In this document: positions 1 to 10,073 of the stretch, piece by piece
How the letters are laid out: each line of letters begins with the position of its first letter
Numbering within the stretch: position 1 is the stretch's first letter
Source of the DNA: Aquipseudomonas guryensis
GTDB taxonomy: Bacteria; Pseudomonadota; Gammaproteobacteria; Pseudomonadales; Pseudomonadaceae
NCBI RefSeq assembly: GCF_014164785.1
Contig: NZ_JACJFN010000002.1
Span: 744,001-808,000 of the forward strand
DNA length: 64,000 nucleotides
Direction of reading: 5' to 3'
The notes under the pieces: generated by a model
The model's input: the letters and a program-made list of their open reading frames with translations, nothing else
What the model was told of the DNA's origin: nothing
Databases searched by the model: none
Translations under genes and position numbers: made by a program

Positions 1-1
1 G

Positions 2-958
2 AATGTTGCCGAGCTGACCGCCTACAAGACCAAGCTCAAGGCCCTGCGCGGCATTCCGGCGGCGCTCAAGACGTCCCTGGAGCAGCTGCCGCCGTCGGCC
101 CACCCGATGGACGTGATGCGCACTGCGGTGTCCGTGCTCGGTTGCGTGTCGCCGGAGAAGGATGACCACAACCACCCGGGTGCCCGTGACATCGCCGACA
201 AACTGATGGCTTCGCTGGGTTCGGCGCTGCTGTACTGGTACCACTTCAGCCACAACGGCAAGCGCATCGATGTGGAGACCGACGACGACTCCATCGGCGG
301 CCATTTCCTGCATCTGCTGCATGGTGAGAAGCCGCGCGAGTCCTGGGTGCGCGCCATGCACACCTCGCTCAACCTGTACGCCGAGCACGAATTCAATGCC
401 TCCACCTTCACTTCGCGGGTGATCGCTGGCACCGGCTCCGACATGCATTCCTGCATCGCCGGCGCCATTGGCGCGCTGCGCGGGCCGAAGCATGGCGGTG
501 CCAACGAAGTGGCCTTCGAGATCCAGAAGCGCTACGACAACCCGGACGAGGCCGAGGCCGACATCCGCGCCCGCGTCGAGAAGAAGGAAGTGGTGATCGG
601 CTTCGGCCACCCGGTCTACACCGTGAGTGATCCGCGCAACAAGGTGATCAAGGAAGTGGCGCGCGAGCTGTCCGCCGAGCAGGGCAACACGAAAATGTTC
701 GACATCGCCGAGCGCCTGGAAACCATCATGTGGGAGATCAAGAAGATGTTCCCCAACCTCGACTGGTTCAGCGCCGTCAGCTACCACATGATGGGCGTGC
801 CCACAGCCATGTTCACCCCGCTGTTCGTCATCGCCCGCACTTCCGGCTGGTCCAGCCACGTCATCGAACAACGCATCGACGGCAAGATCATTCGCCCGAG
901 CGCCAACTACACAGGCCCCGAAGACCTCAAGTTCGTGCCGCTCAAGGATCGCAAATAA
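2..958 (+). CDS. prpC: 2-methylcitrate synthase PrpC (5' end outside window)
   Basis: Condenses propionyl-CoA with oxaloacetate to 2-methylcitrate, first step of the cytosolic 2-methylcitrate cycle. The reading frame is open from base 2, so the N-terminus lies upstream; about 318 of the usual ~375 residues are present. Citrate-synthase motifs are visible: GSDMHSC and KHGGANE (oxaloacetate/CoA binding region) and the GFGHPVY active-site loop. It ends two bases before the acnD start, so the two are co-transcribed and probably translationally coupled. The following genes acnD and prpF identify it as PrpC rather than GltA. Confidence 0.96.
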   Translation, partial: NVAELTAYKTKLKALRGIPAALKTSLEQLPPSAHPMDVMRTAVSVLGCVSPEKDDHNHPGARDIADKLMASLGSALLYWYHFSHNGKRIDVETDDDSIGGHFLHLLHGEKPRESWVRAMHTSLNLYAEHEFNASTFTSRVIAGTGSDMHSCIAGAIGALRGPKHGGANEVAFEIQKRYDNPDEAEADIRARVEKKEVVIGFGHPVYTVSDPRNKVIKEVARELSAEQGNTKMFDIAERLETIMWEIKKMFPNLDWFSAVSYHMMGVPTAMFTPLFVIARTSGWSSHVIEQRIDGKIIRPSANYTGPEDLKFVPLKDRK

Positions 959-960
959 TC

Positions 961-3582
961 ATGAACAGCCTGCTGAACACTCAGTACCGCAAGCACTTGC
1001 CCGGTACAGCATTGGACTACTTCGACACCCGCGAAGCGGTCGATGCCATCGAAGCTGGCGCCTACGCCAAACTGCCCTATACCTCCCGCGTACTGGCCGA
1101 GCAGTTGGTGCGTCGCTGCGAGCCGGAGGCGCTGACCGATTCGCTCAAGCAGCTGATCGAGCGCAAACGCGACCTCGACTTCCCCTGGTATCCGGCTCGT
1201 GTGGTGTGTCACGACATTCTCGGCCAGACCGCACTGGTCGACCTGGCCGGCCTGCGCGATGCCATCGCCGAGAAGGGCGGCGAGCCGGCCAAGGTCAATC
1301 CGGTGGTGCCAACCCAGCTGATCGTCGACCACTCGCTGGCCGTGGAGTTCGCCGGCTTCGATCCGGATGCGTTCGAGAAGAACCGCGCAGTCGAAGAGCG
1401 TCGCAACGAGGACCGTTTCCACTTTATCGAGTGGACCAAGACCGCGTTCAAGAACGTCGACGTGATCCCGGCCGGCAACGGCATCATGCACCAGATCAAC
1501 CTGGAGAAAATGAGTCCGGTGATCCAGGCGCGTGGCGGCATTGCGTTCCCGGATACCTGTGTGGGCACCGATTCGCACACCCCGCACGTCGATGCACTGG
1601 GCGTGATCGCCATCGGCGTCGGTGGCCTGGAAGCCGAGACCGTAATGTTGGGCCTGCCGTCGATGATGCGCCTGCCCGACATAGTCGGCGTCGAGCTGAC
1701 CGGCAAGCGCCAGCCCGGCATCACCGCCACCGATATCGTTCTGGCCATCACCGAGTTCCTGCGCAAGGAGCGCGTGGTCGGCGCCTGGGTCGAGTTCTTC
1801 GGTGCGGGTGCGGACAGCCTGTCGATCGGCGACCGTGCGACCATTTCCAACATGTGCCCGGAATACGGCGCCACCGCTTCGATGTTCTACATCGACCAGC
1901 AGACCATTGATTACCTCAAACTCACCGGTCGTGAGCCGGAGCAGGTGGCTCTGGTCGAGCACTACGCCAAGACCTCCGGCCTGTGGGCCGATGCGCTGGT
2001 GACCGCCGAGTACGAGCGGGTACTGAGCTTCGACTTGTCGACCGTGGTACGCAACATGGCCGGCCCATCCAACCCGCACAAGCGACTGCCGACTTCGGCG
2101 TTGCATGAGCGCGGCATTGCCGACGAAGCCAAGCTGGCTGCCGGCAAGGTAGAAGAGGCCGAAGGCCTGCTGCCGGATGGCGCGGTGATCATCGCCGCCA
2201 TCACCAGCTGCACCAACACCTCCAACCCGCGCAACGTGGTCGCCGCCGGCCTGCTGGCGAAGAAGGCCAACGCCCTCGGCCTGCTGCGCAAGCCCTGGGT
2301 CAAGACCTCGTTCGCGCCCGGCTCGAAAGTCGCCAAGCTGTATCTGGAGGACGCCGGCCTGCTGAGTGAGCTGGAACAGCTCGGCTTCGGCATCGTCGCC
2401 TATGCCTGCACCACCTGTAATGGCATGTCCGGCGCGCTGGACCCGGTGATCCAGCAGGAAATCATCGACCGCGACCTGTATGCCACCGCCGTACTGTCCG
2501 GCAACCGCAACTTCGACGGGCGTATTCACCCCTACGCCAAGCAGGCCTTCCTGGCCTCGCCGCCGCTGGTGGTGGCCTACGCCATCGCCGGTACCGTGCG
2601 CTTCGATATCGAGCAGGATGTACTGGGTCATGATGCCCAGGGCAATCCGATCACCCTGAAGGACTTGTGGCCGAGCGACGAGGAGATCGACGCCATCGTC
2701 GCCGCCTCGGTCAAGCCGGAGCAGTTCAAGCAGATCTACATCCCGATGTTCGATCTGGGTACGGTCAAGGAAGCGGAAAGCCCGCTGTACGACTGGCGTC
2801 CGCAGTCCACCTACATCCGCCGTCCGCCATACTGGGAGGGTGCCCTGGCAGGCGAGCGCACGCTCAAGGGCATGCTGCCGCTGGCGATCCTGCCGGACAA
2901 CATCACCACCGATCATCTGTCGCCGTCCAACGCCATCCTGCTGGACTCGGCTGCCGGCGAATACCTGGCGAAAATGGGCCTGCCGGAAGAGGACTTCAAC
3001 TCCTACGCCACCCACCGCGGCGATCACCTGACCGCACAGCGCGCCACTTTCGCCAACCCGCAGCTGGTCAACGAGATGGCCGTGGTCGATGGTGCAGTGA
3101 AGAAGGGTTCGCTGGCCCGCGTCGAGCCGGAAGGCAAGGTGATGCGCATGTGGGAAGCGATTGAAACCTACATGGAACGCAAGCAGAACCTGATCATCGT
3201 CGCCGGTGCCGACTACGGCCAGGGCTCGTCCCGTGACTGGGCAGCCAAGGGCGTGCGCCTGGCTGGCGTGGAAGTGATCGTGGCCGAAGGCTTCGAGCGC
3301 ATCCACCGCACCAACCTGGTGGGCATGGGCGTGCTGCCGGTGGAGTTCAAGCCGGGCACCACCCGCCTGACTCTCGGCCTCGACGGCACCGAAACCTACG
3401 ACATCCAGGGCGATGTGTCGCCGCGCTGCGAGCTGACCCTGGTGATCAATCGCCGTAACGGTGAAGTGGTCAAGGTGCCGGTGATCTGCCGCCTGGATAC
3501 CGCCGCTGAAGTCCATGTGTACAAGGCGGGCGGCGTGCTGCAGCGCTTCGCCCAGGACTTCCTCGAGTCGTCCAAGGGCTGA
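961..3582 (+). CDS. acnD: Fe/S-dependent 2-methylcitrate dehydratase AcnD
   Basis: Aconitase-family enzyme of 873 residues that dehydrates 2-methylcitrate toward 2-methyl-aconitate, working with PrpF in place of PrpD. The three [4Fe-4S] ligands are visible as C417 (in TSCTNTSNP) and C483/C486 (in CTTCNGMSG). The frame stays open upstream to base 730, but ATG 961 is chosen because it follows the prpC stop by two bases and gives the family's normal N-terminus (MNSLLNTQYRK). No prpD is seen in the window. Function by family membership is secure; stereochemistry of the product is family knowledge, not seen here. Confidence 0.96.
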   Translation: MNSLLNTQYRKHLPGTALDYFDTREAVDAIEAGAYAKLPYTSRVLAEQLVRRCEPEALTDSLKQLIERKRDLDFPWYPARVVCHDILGQTALVDLAGLRDAIAEKGGEPAKVNPVVPTQLIVDHSLAVEFAGFDPDAFEKNRAVEERRNEDRFHFIEWTKTAFKNVDVIPAGNGIMHQINLEKMSPVIQARGGIAFPDTCVGTDSHTPHVDALGVIAIGVGGLEAETVMLGLPSMMRLPDIVGVELTGKRQPGITATDIVLAITEFLRKERVVGAWVEFFGAGADSLSIGDRATISNMCPEYGATASMFYIDQQTIDYLKLTGREPEQVALVEHYAKTSGLWADALVTAEYERVLSFDLSTVVRNMAGPSNPHKRLPTSALHERGIADEAKLAAGKVEEAEGLLPDGAVIIAAITSCTNTSNPRNVVAAGLLAKKANALGLLRKPWVKTSFAPGSKVAKLYLEDAGLLSELEQLGFGIVAYACTTCNGMSGALDPVIQQEIIDRDLYATAVLSGNRNFDGRIHPYAKQAFLASPPLVVAYAIAGTVRFDIEQDVLGHDAQGNPITLKDLWPSDEEIDAIVAASVKPEQFKQIYIPMFDLGTVKEAESPLYDWRPQSTYIRRPPYWEGALAGERTLKGMLPLAILPDNITTDHLSPSNAILLDSAAGEYLAKMGLPEEDFNSYATHRGDHLTAQRATFANPQLVNEMAVVDGAVKKGSLARVEPEGKVMRMWEAIETYMERKQNLIIVAGADYGQGSSRDWAAKGVRLAGVEVIVAEGFERIHRTNLVGMGVLPVEFKPGTTRLTLGLDGTETYDIQGDVSPRCELTLVINRRNGEVVKVPVICRLDTAAEVHVYKAGGVLQRFAQDFLESSKG

Positions 3583-3631
3583 TGTACCACCGGGGCGGCA
3601 ACGCCCCGGTCTTCTTTCAGGAGAGTGCTTT

Positions 3632-4819
3632 ATGGCTCATGCAGCCCAGATCAAGATTCCCGCCACCTACATGCGTGGCGGCACCAGCAAGGGCGTGTTC
3701 TTCCGCCTGCAGGACCTGCCCGAGCGCTGCCAGGTGCCGGGCGCGGCGCGCGATAAGCTGTTCATGCGCGTAATCGGCAGCCCTGATCCGTACTCTGCGC
3801 ACATCGACGGCATGGGCGGCGCCACTTCCTCGACTTCCAAGTGCGTGATCCTGTCCAAGAGCAGCCAGCCGGACCACGACGTCGACTACCTCTACGGCCA
3901 GGTCTCCATCGACAAGGCTTTCGTAGACTGGAGCGGCAACTGCGGCAACCTGTCCACCGCTGCCGGGGCATTTGCCCTGCAGGCCGGGCTGGTCGATCCG
4001 GCGCGCATTCCCGAGAATGGTATGTGCGTGGTGCGTATCTGGCAGGCCAATATCCAGAAAACCATCATCGCCCATGTGCCGGTCAGCCATGGCCAGGTGC
4101 AGGAAACCGGCGATTTCGAGCTGGACGGCGTGACCTTCCCGGCCGCCGAGATCGTGCTGGAGTTCCTCGATCCATCCGATGATGGCGAAGAGGGTGGCTC
4201 GATGTTCCCTACCGGCAACCTGGTCGATGACCTGGAAGTGCCCGGCGTCGGCACTTTCAAGGCGACCATGATCAGCGCCGGCATCCCCACGGTGTTCGTC
4301 AATGCCGAGGACATCGGCTACCAGGGCACCGAGCTGCGCGAAACCATCAACGGTGATCCACAGCAACTGGCGCGTTTCGAGCAGATTCGCGTGGCCGGCG
4401 CCCTGCGCATGGGCCTGATCAAGACCGCGGAAGAGGCTGCTACTCGCCAGCACACACCGAAGATCGCTTTCGTCAGCAAGCCCAAGAGCTACAAGGCTTC
4501 CAGCGGCAAAACGGTCGAGGCTCGCGAGGTCGATCTGCTGGTGCGCGCGTTGTCCATGGGCAAGCTGCACCACGCCATGATGGGCACCTGCGCGGTGGCC
4601 ATCGGTACGGCGGCTGCGGTTCCCGGTACCCTGGTCAATCTGGCGGCCGGTGGCGGCGAGCGCGAAGCGGTGCGCTTCGGTCACCCGTCCGGCACTTTGC
4701 GGGTCGGTGCCGAAGCCAGTCAGGTTGACGGCGAATGGGTGGTGAAGAAGGCCATCATGAGCCGCAGCGCGCGGATCCTGATGGAAGGCTGGGTGCGGGT
4801 GCCGGGCGATTCGTTCTGA
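3632..4819 (+). CDS. prpF: 2-methylaconitate cis-trans isomerase PrpF
   Basis: Isomerase of 395 residues (normal length) that converts the AcnD product to 2-methyl-cis-aconitate so that the cycle can continue. The N-terminus has the family's MRGGTSKGVFF motif, and SGNCGNLS lies further in. ATG 3632 follows an AGGAG ribosome site at about 3620-3624; an upstream in-frame extension to 3515 overlaps acnD and lacks family sequence. Last gene of the visible prp operon, followed directly by a strong terminator. Confidence 0.95.
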   Translation: MAHAAQIKIPATYMRGGTSKGVFFRLQDLPERCQVPGAARDKLFMRVIGSPDPYSAHIDGMGGATSSTSKCVILSKSSQPDHDVDYLYGQVSIDKAFVDWSGNCGNLSTAAGAFALQAGLVDPARIPENGMCVVRIWQANIQKTIIAHVPVSHGQVQETGDFELDGVTFPAAEIVLEFLDPSDDGEEGGSMFPTGNLVDDLEVPGVGTFKATMISAGIPTVFVNAEDIGYQGTELRETINGDPQQLARFEQIRVAGALRMGLIKTAEEAATRQHTPKIAFVSKPKSYKASSGKTVEAREVDLLVRALSMGKLHHAMMGTCAVAIGTAAAVPGTLVNLAAGGGEREAVRFGHPSGTLRVGAEASQVDGEWVVKKAIMSRSARILMEGWVRVPGDSF

Positions 4820-4833
4820 TTGCCGAAAACTAG

Positions 4834-4865
4834 AAAGGGCTCGAAGTTGGCGAGCCCTTTCTTTT
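4834..4865. terminator. Terminator shared by prpF and ppsR
   Basis: A perfect 10-bp stem (4834-4843 with 4851-4860, AAAGGGCTCG / CGAGCCCTTT) with a 7-nt loop, followed by CTTTTC. The A-rich left arm gives a U-run on the opposite strand too, so it can serve the convergent ppsR gene ending at 4887. Confidence 0.85.
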
Positions 4866-4886
4866 CATATCAGCTAGTTGCTGTGT

Positions 4887-5705
4887 TTATTTAAGGCGTC
4901 GCTCGACACCTTTTTCCACCAGGATCTTGGCGGAAATCTCTTCCACCGAGAAATGCGTGGAGTTGATGAAGGCGATGTTCTCGCGGCGGAACAGGTTTTC
5001 CACCTCGCGGACTTCGAACTCGCACTGGGCGAAGCTGGCGTAGCGGCTGTTGGGCTTGCGCTCGTGACGGATGGCGGTGAGCCGGTCCGGGTCGATGGTC
5101 AGACCGAACAGCTTGTGCTTGTAAGGCTTGAGGGCGGCCGGCAGTTGCAGGCGTTCCATGTCTTCTTCGGTCAGCGGGTAGTTGGCGGCGCGGATGCCGA
5201 ACTGCATGGCCATGTACAGGCAGGTCGGGGTCTTGCCGCAGCGTGACACGCCGACCAAGATCAGGTCGGCCTTGTCGTAGTAGTGGGTGCGGGCGCCATC
5301 GTCGTTGTCGAGGGCGAAGTTGACCGCCTCGATGCGCTCCATGTAGTTGCTGCTGCTGGCGATGGAGTGCGACTTACCGACCGAGTAGGAGGAGTGCGAA
5401 GTCAGCTCCTGTTCTAGCGGGGAGAGGAAGGTGGAGAAAATGTCGATCATGAAGCCGTTGGACTGGGCCAGAATGTCGCGAATATCCTGGTTGACCACGG
5501 TATCGAAGATGATCGGCCGGGCGCCGTCTTTCTCGGCAGCATTATTGATTTGCTGTACCATCGCTCGCGCCTTGTCCACGCTGTCGATATAGGGGCGCGT
5601 GAGCTTGGTGAAACTGATGGTTTCGAACTGCGCCAGCAAGCTCTGGCCCAGGGTTTCGGCAGTGATGCCGGTGCCGTCGGAGATAAAGAAAGCGGTTCGT
5701 TTCAT
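4887..5705 (-). CDS. ppsR: PEP synthase regulatory protein (bifunctional kinase/pyrophosphorylase)
   Basis: DUF299-family protein of 272 residues. Family members inactivate PEP synthase by ADP-dependent phosphorylation of a threonine and reactivate it by phosphate-dependent dephosphorylation. The nucleotide-binding loop GVSRCGKTP lies at about residue 152, and the N-terminus [13 protein letters not shown] is the conserved family start; an in-frame ATG nine bases upstream (5714) is possible. It is divergent from its target ppsA, the usual Pseudomonas arrangement, with about 155 bp between the starts for promoters of both genes. Confidence 0.95.
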   Translation of the reverse strand: MKRTAFFISDGTGITAETLGQSLLAQFETISFTKLTRPYIDSVDKARAMVQQINNAAEKDGARPIIFDTVVNQDIRDILAQSNGFMIDIFSTFLSPLEQELTSHSSYSVGKSHSIASSSNYMERIEAVNFALDNDDGARTHYYDKADLILVGVSRCGKTPTCLYMAMQFGIRAANYPLTEEDMERLQLPAALKPYKHKLFGLTIDPDRLTAIRHERKPNSRYASFAQCEFEVREVENLFRRENIAFINSTHFSVEEISAKILVEKGVERRLK

Positions 5706-5859
5706 TTGCGCCAAAGGCCTTAAGTCAGGAGCGATTCTTGGCTATCATAGGCCCCCTTTGTCGGGCCCGTACTGGCCGGCATTGTGACTTATTTCCTTGA
5801 GGCAAAGCCAGGATGCAGCGCTGCTGCACGGCTGGGCCGAACACAGTGGAGAGTTCACC

Positions 5860-8232
5860 TTGGTTGAGTACGTAGTTTCCCTCGATAAGCTCGGCGTCCA
5901 CGATGTGGAGCACGTAGGGGGCAAAAACGCATCCCTGGGCGAAATGATCAGCAACCTGGCCGGTGCTGGTGTCTCGGTCCCCGGCGGCTTTGCCACCACA
6001 GCCCAGGCCTACCGTGACTTCCTCGATCAAAGTGGCCTGAACGACCGCATCCATGCCGCCCTTGATGCGCTGGACGTGGACGACGTCAACGCCCTGGCCA
6101 AGACTGGTGCGCAGATTCGTCAGTGGGTGATGGACGCGCCGTTCCCCGAGCGTCTCGACAGCGAAATCCGTACTGCCTTCGCCGCCATGGCTGGTGACAA
6201 CGCCAACATGGCGGTTGCCGTGCGCTCCTCGGCGACCGCCGAAGACCTGCCGGATGCCTCCTTCGCCGGCCAGCAGGAAACCTTTCTCAACATTCGTGGC
6301 GTGGACAACGTGATCCGCGCGGCCAAGGAAGTGTTCGCTTCCCTGTTCAACGACCGCGCCATTGCCTACCGCGTACACCAGGGCTTCGACCACAAGCTGG
6401 TCGCCCTGTCTGCCGGCGTGCAACGCATGGTGCGCTCGGAAACCGGTACTGCCGGGGTGATGTTCACTCTGGACACCGAATCCGGTTTCCGCGACGTAGT
6501 GTTCATCACTGGTGCCTATGGCCTCGGCGAAACTGTGGTGCAGGGCGCGGTGAACCCTGACGAGTTCTACGTACACAAACCGACCCTGGAGGCTGGTCGT
6601 CCGGCCATCCTGCGCCGCAACCTGGGCAGCAAGGCGATCAAGATGGTCTACGGCGACGAGGCCAAGGCCGGCAAGTCGGTGAAAACCGTCGAAGTCGACC
6701 GTGCCGAGCGCGCCCGTTTCGCCCTCAGCGATGCCGAAGTCACCGAGCTGGCCAAGCAGGCGCTGATTATCGAGAAACACTACGGCCGTCCGATGGACAT
6801 CGAATGGGCCAAAGATGGCGACGACCAGCAGCTGTATATCGTCCAGGCCCGTCCGGAAACCGTGAAGAGCCGCAGCAGCGCCAATGTCATGGAGCGTTAC
6901 CTGCTGAAAGAGAAGGGCACCGTCTTGGTCGAAGGCCGTGCCATCGGCCAGCGCATCGGTGCTGGCAAGGTCAAGGTAATCCACGACGTTTCCGAGATGG
7001 ACAAGGTTCAGCCGGGCGACGTACTGGTCTCCGACATGACTGACCCGGACTGGGAGCCGGTGATGAAGCGCGCCAGCGCCATCGTCACCAACCGCGGCGG
7101 GCGTACCTGCCACGCGGCGATCATCGCCCGTGAGCTGGGCATCCCGGCGGTAGTCGGCTGCGGCAACGCCACCCAGGTGCTGCAAGACGGCATGGGCGTG
7201 ACCGTATCCTGCGCCGAAGGCGACACCGGCTTCATCTTCGAAGGCGAACTGGGCTTCGATATCCGCAAGAACTCCGTAGACGCCATGCCGGATCTGCCGT
7301 TCAAGATCATGATGAACGTCGGCAACCCGGACCGTGCCTTCGACTTCGCTCAACTGCCGAACGAAGGTGTGGGCCTGGCCCGCCTGGAATTCATCATCAA
7401 CCGCATGATCGGCGTGCACCCGAAAGCCCTGCTGAACTTCGCCAGCCTGCCGGCGGAGATCAAGGAAAGCGTCGAGAAGCGCATCGCCGGCTACAACGAC
7501 CCGGTAGGCTTTTACGTCGAGAAACTGGTCGAGGGCATCAGTACCCTGGCTGCAGCGTTCTGGCCGAAAAAGGTCATCGTGCGCCTGTCGGATTTCAAGT
7601 CCAACGAATACGCCAACCTGATCGGCGGCAAGCTGTACGAGCCGGAAGAAGAGAACCCGATGCTCGGCTTCCGTGGCGCCTCGCGCTACATCAGCGAGTC
7701 GTTCCGCGACTGCTTCGAGCTGGAGTGCCGCGCCCTGAAGAAGGTGCGCAACGAGATGGGCCTGACCAACGTCGAGATCATGGTGCCGTTCGTGCGTACC
7801 CTCGGCGAAGCCAGCCAAGTGGTTGACCTGCTGGCCGCCAATGGCCTGGCCCGCGGGCAGAATGGCCTGAAGGTCATCATGATGTGCGAGCTGCCGTCCA
7901 ACGCCATCCTGGCCGAAGAATTCCTCGAGTTCTTCGACGGTTTCTCCATCGGCTCCAACGACCTGACCCAGCTGACCCTGGGCCTGGATCGTGACTCCGG
8001 CATCGTCGCGCACCTGTTCGACGAGCGTAATCCGGCCGTCAAAAAACTTCTGGCCAATGCCATCCAGGCCTGCAACAAGGCTGGCAAGTACATCGGCATC
8101 TGCGGTCAGGGCCCCTCGGACCACCCAGACTTGGCCAAGTGGCTGATGGAACAGGGCATCGAGAGCGTGTCGCTGAACCCTGACTCGGTGCTGGATACCT
8201 GGTTCTTCCTCGCGGAAAGCCAGCCTGTCTGA
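5860..8232 (+). CDS. ppsA: Phosphoenolpyruvate synthase
   Basis: Makes PEP from pyruvate and ATP (with AMP and phosphate) for gluconeogenesis. At 790 residues it has the family length: N-terminal ATP-binding domain ([10 protein letters not shown] near the start), central phospho-histidine domain with [14 protein letters not shown] (H418), and C-terminal PEP-binding barrel ending with [11 protein letters not shown]. The start is TTG 5860, with GGAGAG at 5848-5853; the open frame reaches back to 5797 but that extension has no family similarity. Beside ppsR and downstream of the prp operon, whose pyruvate it can use. Confidence 0.95.
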   Translation: MVEYVVSLDKLGVHDVEHVGGKNASLGEMISNLAGAGVSVPGGFATTAQAYRDFLDQSGLNDRIHAALDALDVDDVNALAKTGAQIRQWVMDAPFPERLDSEIRTAFAAMAGDNANMAVAVRSSATAEDLPDASFAGQQETFLNIRGVDNVIRAAKEVFASLFNDRAIAYRVHQGFDHKLVALSAGVQRMVRSETGTAGVMFTLDTESGFRDVVFITGAYGLGETVVQGAVNPDEFYVHKPTLEAGRPAILRRNLGSKAIKMVYGDEAKAGKSVKTVEVDRAERARFALSDAEVTELAKQALIIEKHYGRPMDIEWAKDGDDQQLYIVQARPETVKSRSSANVMERYLLKEKGTVLVEGRAIGQRIGAGKVKVIHDVSEMDKVQPGDVLVSDMTDPDWEPVMKRASAIVTNRGGRTCHAAIIARELGIPAVVGCGNATQVLQDGMGVTVSCAEGDTGFIFEGELGFDIRKNSVDAMPDLPFKIMMNVGNPDRAFDFAQLPNEGVGLARLEFIINRMIGVHPKALLNFASLPAEIKESVEKRIAGYNDPVGFYVEKLVEGISTLAAAFWPKKVIVRLSDFKSNEYANLIGGKLYEPEEENPMLGFRGASRYISESFRDCFELECRALKKVRNEMGLTNVEIMVPFVRTLGEASQVVDLLAANGLARGQNGLKVIMMCELPSNAILAEEFLEFFDGFSIGSNDLTQLTLGLDRDSGIVAHLFDERNPAVKKLLANAIQACNKAGKYIGICGQGPSDHPDLAKWLMEQGIESVSLNPDSVLDTWFFLAESQPV

Positions 8233-8251
8233 GTTCATGTCTCCAAAACTG

Positions 8252-8279
8252 AAGGGCGGGAGCAATTCCGCCCTTTTTT
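8252..8279 (+). terminator. ppsA terminator
   Basis: Stem AAGGGCGG (8252-8259) pairs with CCGCCCTT (8268-8275), loop of 8 nt, followed by a run of T to 8279. It lies 19 bp after the ppsA stop. Confidence 0.88.
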
Positions 8280-8372
8280 GTGTCCTGCCATCCAGGGCGG
8301 ACACCGTCTGGGCCGGCCCCGCGGGCAACGCCAGCAATTGCTCCCGGCAACTTTTTTTGTGCAAGAACGACT

Positions 8373-9341
8373 ATGCAAAGCAGTAGCGAGTTATTCCCCG
8401 TCGCCCTGATCAGCGCCGAGTTGCGCGGCGATCTGAGCGAGGATGTCTACCGTCTCAAGCCGGGTAACAGCCCCGACTATTCCGTCGAACTGGCGCTGAC
8501 TCGGCTCGGTCATGCCAACCAGGAAAATCGCGGCGTGCCGGTGATTCTGCTGCACGGTAGCTTCTCCAATCGACGTTTCTGGTATTCGCCCAAATGCATC
8601 GGCCTGGGCCCTTATCTGGCGCGTGCCGGTTTCGATGTGTGGATCGCGGAAATGCGTGGTCACGGCCTGTCGCCGCGTAATCAGGCTTACAGCCGCAACA
8701 CCGTGGCCGACTATGCCCGTTACGATCTGCCGGCCATTGCCGCCTTTGTCCGTGAGCAGAATGGCCAGGCGCCACACTGGGTCGGTCACTCGTTGGGCGG
8801 CATTACCCTGGCGGCGGCCTTGGGCGGGCATTATCTGGGCGAGGAGGATGTCGCTTCCGCAGCACTGTTTGGTAGCCAGATCAGTCGCATCTACTGGCCG
8901 CTCAAAGTGCCGCCGGTGGAGTGGGGCAGTCGTCTGCTGCTCAAGGGCTTCCGCCATGTCTCCGGTTCGCGCCTGAAACGCGGCCCTGAAGACGAGCCGA
9001 TTGGTCTGGTGCGCGAGAGCCTGCGCTGGCACCGTTTATTCGGCCGCTTTGGTGATAGGCAGCGCGACTGGTGGGCCGGCATGGCCGATGTGCGCATGCC
9101 GCTGCTGGCGGTGAGCGCCGCCGGTGATATGCAGGATCCGACCTGGGCGTGCCGCAAGCTGTATGAGCAATTCGTTTCGGCCCCACGGGCGTTCCTCGAA
9201 CTGGCCCAAAAGAAGGGTTTCAACAGCGACTATGGTCACGTTGAAATGCTGGTCAGCAAGGAGGCGCAACAGGAGGTCTGGCCGCTGGTTGAACACTGGT
9301 TGCGCGAAGGTCAATTGCCGGCCGAGCAGGCCCACGACTGA
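8373..9341 (+). CDS. Alpha/beta-hydrolase (esterase-like)
   Basis: Alpha/beta-hydrolase fold protein of 322 residues. The nucleophile elbow GHSLGG is clear (VGHSLGGITLAAALGG), the oxyanion region appears as LLHGSFSNRRFW, and the likely catalytic histidine is in YGHVEML near the C-terminus. No signal peptide, so probably cytoplasmic. ATG 8373 is chosen because the upstream extension overlaps the ppsA terminator. The same position (between ppsA and rraA) holds a hydrolase gene in P. aeruginosa. Substrate unknown. Confidence 0.85.
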   Translation: MQSSSELFPVALISAELRGDLSEDVYRLKPGNSPDYSVELALTRLGHANQENRGVPVILLHGSFSNRRFWYSPKCIGLGPYLARAGFDVWIAEMRGHGLSPRNQAYSRNTVADYARYDLPAIAAFVREQNGQAPHWVGHSLGGITLAAALGGHYLGEEDVASAALFGSQISRIYWPLKVPPVEWGSRLLLKGFRHVSGSRLKRGPEDEPIGLVRESLRWHRLFGRFGDRQRDWWAGMADVRMPLLAVSAAGDMQDPTWACRKLYEQFVSAPRAFLELAQKKGFNSDYGHVEMLVSKEAQQEVWPLVEHWLREGQLPAEQAHD

Positions 9342-9527
9342 GCTGCCGAGCGCTCAAGCTTGCGACTAAGATGGTGGTTTGAAGACAGGTATGATTCGTA
9401 CTAAGCGCCTGATCGCTCTGCACTTGAATACCGCTTGCGCCGCCCTGTATTGCTTGAAACTGGCCTATGCGGGTGATCACATAGGCATCGACCTCTGACG
9501 CTGTTCTTCACTAAAAGGAGCTTTCCC

Positions 9528-10016
9528 ATGCAATACATCACTCCCGACCTGTGCGACGCCTACCCGGAACTGGTGCAAGTGGTTGAGCCGATGTTCGCCA
9601 ACTTCGGCGGGCGCGACTCCTTCGGTGGCGAGATCGTCACGGTGAAGTGCTTCGAAGACAATTCCCTGGTCAAGTCCCAGGCTGACCTGCCAGGTGCGGG
9701 CAAAGTCCTGGTGGTTGATGGCGGCGGCTCGCTGCGCCGTGCCCTGCTGGGTGACATGATTGCCGAGAAAGCCGCGAAAAACGGCTGGGAAGGCATGGTC
9801 ATCTACGGTTGCGTGCGCGACGTCGATGTCCTGGCGCAAACCAATCTCGGTGTGCAGGCCCTGGCCAGCCACCCGATGAAGACCGATAAGCGCGGCATCG
9901 GTGATCTCAACGTAGTCGTCACCTTCGGCGGCGTGACTTTCCGCCCGGGCGAGTTCGTGTATGCCGACAACAACGGCATCATCGTTTCCCCGCAAGCCCT
10001 GAAGATGCCTGAGTAA
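9528..10016 (+). CDS. rraA: RraA-family protein (RNase E activity regulator / HMG aldolase fold)
   Basis: Small 162-residue RraA-fold protein. E. coli RraA binds RNase E and inhibits it; many Pseudomonas homologues are alternatively described as 4-hydroxy-4-methyl-2-oxoglutarate aldolases, and the sequence alone does not decide between them. Visible are [13 protein letters not shown] and GCVRDVDVL, the conserved trimer-site segments. It has a strong ribosome site AAAAGGAG at 9513-9520. Position between the hydrolase and cmaX matches P. aeruginosa. Confidence 0.85.
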   Translation: MQYITPDLCDAYPELVQVVEPMFANFGGRDSFGGEIVTVKCFEDNSLVKSQADLPGAGKVLVVDGGGSLRRALLGDMIAEKAAKNGWEGMVIYGCVRDVDVLAQTNLGVQALASHPMKTDKRGIGDLNVVVTFGGVTFRPGEFVYADNNGIIVSPQALKMPE

Positions 10017-10023
10017 GAGCTGC

Positions 10024-10047
10024 CAAGCCCGGCCAGCTGCGGGCTTG
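10024..10047 (+). terminator. Hairpin after rraA (weak terminator candidate)
   Basis: An 8-bp stem CAAGCCCG / CGGGCTTG with an 8-nt loop starting 8 bases after the rraA stop. There is no T-run, so termination would be weak or Rho-assisted. Confidence 0.4.
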
Positions 10048-10073
10048 CTCGCCACCAGACAGAGTGATTACGG

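Noticed and set aside
730..960. N-terminal extension of acnD back to 730
   Set aside because: It overlaps the prpC coding frame and is not family sequence; ATG 961 gives the normal AcnD start.
907..3516. Long open frame on the minus strand opposite acnD (869 codons)
   Set aside because: High-GC shadow of acnD; the plus-strand frame has full family motifs and this one has none. Similar shadows at 5725-8364 (-), 20764-22341 (-), 42860-45322 (-), 48536-50485 (+ alternate frame), 56541-58163 (+) and 58698-60800 (+) were left out.
9391..9498. 35-codon ORF between the hydrolase and rraA-like gene (MIRTKRLIALHLNT...)
   Set aside because: Only a weak GACAGG ahead of the ATG, no recognised family and no conserved neighbour relationship; not enough to call a gene.
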